10,910 nucleotides of DNA, from contig CAKPLV010000016.1 in NCBI GenBank assembly GCA_934167735.1, positions 1 to 10,910 on the forward strand. The letters run 5' to 3'. Positions within the stretch are counted from its first letter, which is position 1. Each line of letters starts with the position of its first letter. Shown here piece by piece: positions 8,701 through 10,910 of this stretch. The DNA comes from an uncultured Clostridia bacterium. Lineage in GTDB: Bacteria; Bacillota; Clostridia; TANB77; CAG-508. The notes under the pieces were generated by a model. That model saw only the letters and a program-made list of their open reading frames with translations. It was not told the DNA's origin and made no database searches. The position numbers and the translations under genes are program-made.

Positions 8701-10910
8701 TCCATCAGATATAGCATATATGAACCAAAATGATGATGGAAAAGTACAAGTATATGTAACATATAATGTAAAAGTAGTGAACCAATCAACAACATTACCT
8801 GTTAAGGTAAAAGAAATAGTTAACTACTATGATGATGATTACACATTAGTATCAACATCTGATTGGTCAACAAAGAGTAAGTATGGACAAACATACAATC
8901 AAAATGGATATAAAGCAGCATATACGACAAAATTAACTAACCAAGTAATCGCACCACAAGGTGTATCAAGTATAGTTAAGATAGAATTTGAGGTTAATGA
9001 AAGAACAGTTAAAGGATTAATAAATCAACAAGATGTATTAATTAGAAATGTTTCAGAAATTAACGGATATTCTACACTATATGGATCAAACACAAAATGT
9101 GCAGAATACAAAACAGCAGATGAACTTGGAAAAACAAATGCACAATATGCTGGAGTTGATATAGACTCAGTACCAGGAAATACAACACCAGGAAATGGAG
9201 CAACATATGAAGATGATACAGATGAAGCACCAATCTTCAAATTAAATGTAAATCGTGATAATAAATTTGTATCAGGAACAATTTGGGAAGATACTCAAAC
9301 AACTGATAGTAAAAACAAAAACGAGAGATTAGGTAATGGTGTAAAAGACAATAATGAAAATAATGTAAAAAATGCAAAAATAGAATTATTAAGAGCAGAT
9401 TCAAATGGAAATATTATGAAAGATGGATCTGGAAATGAAGTCAAAGCAGATTTATACACAATTGAAAATGGAAGAGCAGTTACAAAATCAGCAGTAACAT
9501 ATTCAGATGATAGTGGACATTACTCATTTGAAGGAATTGTAACAGATTATTATGTATTAAAATATACATATGGAGATGATACAAGTGTATTAAGTAATGG
9601 ACCTACAATGATAAATGGAAATGTTATAAATGCTAGAAACTACAAATCAACAATAGTAACAGTAGACCCAGTAAAATCTGCAGTAGATGGAAACAGAAAT
9701 GATAAATGGCATTTAACATTAAGAGATAATGCATCAATTGCAGTAGATGACCTAGATAATAGATTAAGTATTTCATCATTACAATATAATAACTTCAATA
9801 CACCAGTAAATGTAACATCATACAGTCCTTCATTCAGAATGCAAGTAGAATACGATGCTACAGGAAGACAAGAAAGCAGAGTTGACGAAGATGGTGGGGA
9901 CTTTGAAAATGATTCAGGTATATTTGACTTTGGTATAATTGAAAGAGCAAGAGAAGATATTGTTATTGATAAAACAATTGAAAACTTAAAAATAACATTA
10001 GCAAATGGTCAAATACTTACAGAAGGAAATCCATATTCAAGTAATATGAATTATGTAAAAGCTTTAGGAAATACAATGACAACAAGAGAAAATGTTGTAA
10101 ATAACAAAAAACAAACAAAATTATTATACTTAGAAATGGATTCAGAACTAATACAAGGTTCAAGAATAGATATCTTATATAAAATAACTGCAACAAATAA
10201 TAGTGAAATTGACTATGAATATGATAGAGCAAACGGTGGAAATGAAAGATACTATTACTTTGGACAAGTAAGTTCACCAAAAATAAAACCATCAGTTGAA
10301 TTAGTTGTTGATTATGTTGATAATGAATTAACAGTTGACTTAGATAATCAAAACAATAAAAACTGGAAACAAGTACAAGCTGAAGAATTAAAAGATCAAG
10401 GATTAATTTCAGAAGCAACATATAACACAATAAAGAAAACTGCATCAAATTACTTAATATATACAACAGAAATATTTAAAGATATTGCAGCAGGTGAATC
10501 ACATTCAGAATACTTATTTGCAACAAAATTGTTAGCAAATCAAGCAAATGATTACACATATGAAAACCATGTTGAAATATTAAAACTAAACGGAAAAATT
10601 GCAAGAAACATTGATAGTACAGAAAGTTCAGGAAAACAAGTTACAAAAACTTATAAACCAGGAACATATGTACCAAGTCTTACAAGAACAGCTGCAACAT
10701 ATGTTAAAGGAACAGATGTAAGAAACAAAGATAGATATTTAACAGATGGAACATTAGAAACAGTTGGATTACATACACAAGATGATGATACAATAACAGT
10801 AAGAATTACACCACCAACAGGAACAACAGATAATACAATAACATACATAATTACAGGTGTTATAGCATTTGTAATAATAGGTATAGGAATATACATCATC
10901 AAAAAGAAAG
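5768..10910 (+). CDS. Giant surface adhesin: thioester-like tip, split CnaB-like domain, two SdrD B/DUF11 modules; 3' end cut
   Basis: Open from the ATG at 5768 for 1714 codons to the right edge with no stop; it probably ends a few codons beyond, since the last residues are IYIIKKK after a membrane segment. Order of parts: signal peptide 1-26 (cleavage after KSYA); thioester (TQXA)-like domain about 55-215 with Cys66 and Gln134; first half of a SpaA/CnaB-like domain from 223 (LKIDKID, Lys227); Ser/Gly linker 275-301; unrecognised module 302-570; second half of the CnaB-like domain 595-657 (Glu622, Asn655); SdrD B-like plus DUF11-like module 672-1165, with a His/Arg/Cys cluster at 875-903; second such module 1166-1675; TPPTG sorting-signal candidate 1681-1685 and membrane segment 1691-1711. 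The plan matches known wall-anchored adhesins with thioester tips and isopeptide-bonded stalks. Host or surface ligand is unknown. It shares signal-peptide ending and C-terminal module with the gene just upstream, 4 bases away. Confidence 0.9.
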   Translation, partial: MKKTKILGFIIGILFAILLFSNKSYAMTPDDLIYAANTDFNMAKTYKNQDIYIDFGMVKKSSFLYCVEHNAKMRTGKYNDYKIVEYISIEGNKATNADGIVVENDLNSTMAAILANPLYAKGYGPLAKAYTRTQYAIYNYWYTWINSLAGSGMNVDGFIKDNGVVRGAISLATIQQWMATAPANRTFRGKIYFLKCTAYDYQTLICATGDFIDEVPQPSENGLKIDKIDGDSQKSLSKVSFIIKNATTGKYIKKEDITIGTSSSPNRTTYIYKDSSQSSGGSQGGSSESGGSSGSSSSSGGYVSIKDVETVNFPGLESNAYYKGYQYKGDHGIEVCYEQWSSSESTQKATGSGLKGFKIFIKSCHGTDMFTDKEIDDFWATGSNSIDDIFEEWKDSLTKKSEVSEERFRYFVQENYEISDKELDAWLAGAKADGRFNINKIIGDAGLEDGDLYGDSMESWYDDDWYQDGPFMMPTRNAILKWAKEEFEGELDDLDDAYEKADENNQQLDREQYLVNEKGITENAFVSRMLDVVRVRKEEDLGEELASSLEYETSERIRECYKAFLQGKSFGGTTNYTEYEDTSTDDFNQAINEGAYIFTTGVSTYSSIFIQGLPTGTYQIIEVKNLNDGYEDLNVGTTVTTMYTTGTSSSITITNYKEDDETHDDYGDASGKVTISGTVWEDLLNGKDNEINSTRDSGEKGLAGVKVYWKNGNTIIESTTTNSSGNYSMTTDISVTSGSCLLGNPIYSLDTARYEFLNNSHIEFEYNGLKYTTVENVSSQEANKSQGVEIPQSRLALDNSFDEVNSQGVINNGSVYQRIGANGGSTPSYTLSGDNSNSLRTATLNQSNSEFGVRASTKLAGVNSLMDTASTKTARFHKRDRHWHTRRRNGGSRCHRSCTKQSRINKWTITNLNLGLYQREQPDLAITSDIEQVKVVMKNQAYIYDYNHRNIGSVNSSADFKVSFEKKRNPGVYTRPVNPSDIAYMNQNDDGKVQVYVTYNVKVVNQSTTLPVKVKEIVNYYDDDYTLVSTSDWSTKSKYGQTYNQNGYKAAYTTKLTNQVIAPQGVSSIVKIEFEVNERTVKGLINQQDVLIRNVSEINGYSTLYGSNTKCAEYKTADELGKTNAQYAGVDIDSVPGNTTPGNGATYEDDTDEAPIFKLNVNRDNKFVSGTIWEDTQTTDSKNKNERLGNGVKDNNENNVKNAKIELLRADSNGNIMKDGSGNEVKADLYTIENGRAVTKSAVTYSDDSGHYSFEGIVTDYYVLKYTYGDDTSVLSNGPTMINGNVINARNYKSTIVTVDPVKSAVDGNRNDKWHLTLRDNASIAVDDLDNRLSISSLQYNNFNTPVNVTSYSPSFRMQVEYDATGRQESRVDEDGGDFENDSGIFDFGIIERAREDIVIDKTIENLKITLANGQILTEGNPYSSNMNYVKALGNTMTTRENVVNNKKQTKLLYLEMDSELIQGSRIDILYKITATNNSEIDYEYDRANGGNERYYYFGQVSSPKIKPSVELVVDYVDNELTVDLDNQNNKNWKQVQAEELKDQGLISEATYNTIKKTASNYLIYTTEIFKDIAAGESHSEYLFATKLLANQANDYTYENHVEILKLNGKIARNIDSTESSGKQVTKTYKPGTYVPSLTRTAATYVKGTDVRNKDRYLTDGTLETVGLHTQDDDTITVRITPPTGTTDNTITYIITGVIAFVIIGIGIYIIKKK
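5930..6412 (+). other. Thioester (TQXA) adhesin-like domain (protein 3, residues about 55-215)
   Basis: Just after the signal peptide, SFLYCVEHN gives Cys66 and RTQYAIYNYW gives Gln134, preceded by MAAILANPLYAKGYGP. This fits the TQXA pattern 'YC...' then 'iL.ngYp...TQ.AIW' of thioester domains in Gram-positive adhesins, where the Cys and Gln side chains form an internal thioester that can bond covalently to a host amine. The 68-residue Cys-Gln spacing is on the short side as I recall the family. C196 and C206 near its end could pair. Bond formation is inferred. Confidence 0.62.
6590..6670 (+). repeat. Ser/Gly-rich low-complexity linker (residues 275-301)
   Basis: Twenty-seven residues made of Ser and Gly with two Gln and one Glu, encoded by AGT/AGC/GGA repeats and more GC-rich than its surroundings. 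It separates the first half of the CnaB-like domain from the inserted module and probably acts as a flexible tether. Confidence 0.85.
6671..7477 (+). other. Unrecognised inserted module, acidic and largely helical (residues 302-570)
   Basis: Starts with a beta-like part (C336 in GIEVCYEQW and C364 in FIKSCHG could pair), where GSGLKGFKIFIKS faintly resembles a SpaA strand. From 370 on it is rich in Glu/Asp/Trp and helix-forming stretches. A motif recurs 48 residues apart: TDKEIDDFWATG at 371 and SDKELDAWLAGA at 419. I recognise no family. An acidic Trp-rich stretch follows at about 454-464 (ESWYDDDWYQD). Confidence 0.5.
7781..9262 (+). other. SdrD B-like plus DUF11-like module, first copy in protein 3 (residues 672-1165)
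   Basis: Opens with SGTVWED (676-682), then SGEKGLAGVKVYW and NSSGNYSM, the SdrD B layout. After the basic cluster comes LNLGLYQREQPDLAITSDI (912-930), then a DUF11-like part with VQVYVTYNVKVVNQS and EIVNYYDDDYTL. It closes with VSEINGYST and an Asp-rich spacer (YEDDTDEAP). Confidence 0.65.
8390..8476 (+). other. His/Arg/Cys-rich basic cluster (residues 875-903)
   Basis: Within 29 residues there are nine Arg, four His (877, 882, 884, 895) and two Cys (894, 898), for example RFHKRDRHWHTRRRNGG and CHRSC. The rest of the protein is Lys-rich, acidic and poor in His and Cys. CGT codons for Arg appear twice here while AGA dominates elsewhere. It could bind metal, nucleic acid, or acidic glycans; none is shown. 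Confidence 0.8.
9263..10792 (+). other. SdrD B-like plus DUF11-like module, second copy in protein 3 (residues 1166-1675)
   Basis: Opens with FVSGTIWEDTQ, then an Asn/Asp-rich loop (NGVKDNNENNVKNAKIELL) and DDSGHYSFEGI (1247-1257), as in SdrD B domains. FDFGIIERAREDIVIDKTI (1386-1404) matches the start of the DUF11-like half of the first copy (NLGLYQREQPDLAITSDI). It continues with SRIDILYKITATNNS and LVVDYVDNELTVD, and ends with YENHVEILKL and an Asp-rich spacer before the anchor. Confidence 0.65.
10808..10910 (+). other. Cell-wall sorting signal candidate TPPTG with membrane segment (residues 1681-1714, cut)
   Basis: TPPTG (1681-1685) is followed by TTDNT, a hydrophobic run (ITYIITGVIAFVIIGIGIYII) and KKK at the window edge. 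This is the order of an LPXTG-type sorting signal with Thr in place of Leu; Clostridial and pilin sortases are known to accept non-LPXTG variants. The cognate sortase is not in the window. Confidence 0.7.

Noticed and set aside
10017..10466. 149-codon open frame on the minus strand
   Set aside because: Opposite protein 3; its Leu/Tyr/Phe composition is a by-product of the A-rich coding strand, with no start signal or family match.
5768..10910. Possible frameshift or recoding in the third gene
   Set aside because: Reading codon by codon from 5768 gives no stop and coherent domains to the right edge, so nothing needs recoding.

Overview
The window is a low-GC, strongly A-rich-on-the-coding-strand piece of a Gram-positive (Bacillota/Clostridia-like) genome. 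The clues are signal peptides of Firmicutes type, perfect AAGGAGG ribosome binding sites, a VanW/G5 envelope protein, and two giant secreted proteins ending in wall-anchor-like tails. Isoleucine is mostly ATA and arginine mostly AGA. UGA is not read as a sense codon in any of the three genes. I cannot name a genus; an uncultured gut Clostridia-type lineage is an inference.

All genes lie on the plus strand, packed head to tail. (1) From the left edge to 950 is the 3' part of a VanW-family protein (peptidoglycan-binding-like region, VanW core, G5 domain). (2) 964-5763 is a 1599-residue secreted surface protein: signal peptide, long Asn/Thr/Lys/Ile-rich beta region, four DUF11-like repeats, one SdrD B-like domain, one further DUF11-like domain, then a membrane segment with a basic tail. 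(3) 5768 to the right edge is a second giant surface protein, open for 1714 codons and cut just before its probable end. The gaps are only 13 and 4 bases and hold just the ribosome binding sites, so the three genes probably form one operon. No promoter, terminator, RNA gene, mobile element or CRISPR array was seen, and no gene-free stretch exceeds 13 bases.

The third gene is the most interesting. Its N-terminus looks like a thioester (TQXA) adhesin domain: Cys66 in YCVEH and Gln134 in RTQYAIYNYW. Next comes what looks like a SpaA/CnaB isopeptide domain whose two halves are about 330 residues apart, split by a Ser/Gly linker and an unrecognised, acidic, mainly helical module. Then follow two tandem modules of about 500 residues (SdrD B-like plus a DUF11-like part) and a TPPTG sorting-signal candidate. 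One further copy of this module forms the C-terminus of the second gene, which suggests the two proteins share ancestry by module duplication.

Taken together the locus reads as a cell-surface adhesion/stalk cassette: two very long wall-attached fibrous proteins, one with a possible covalent-binding tip, co-expressed with a VanW-type envelope protein that may act at the peptidoglycan. No sortase is in the window, and the function as a system is inference.
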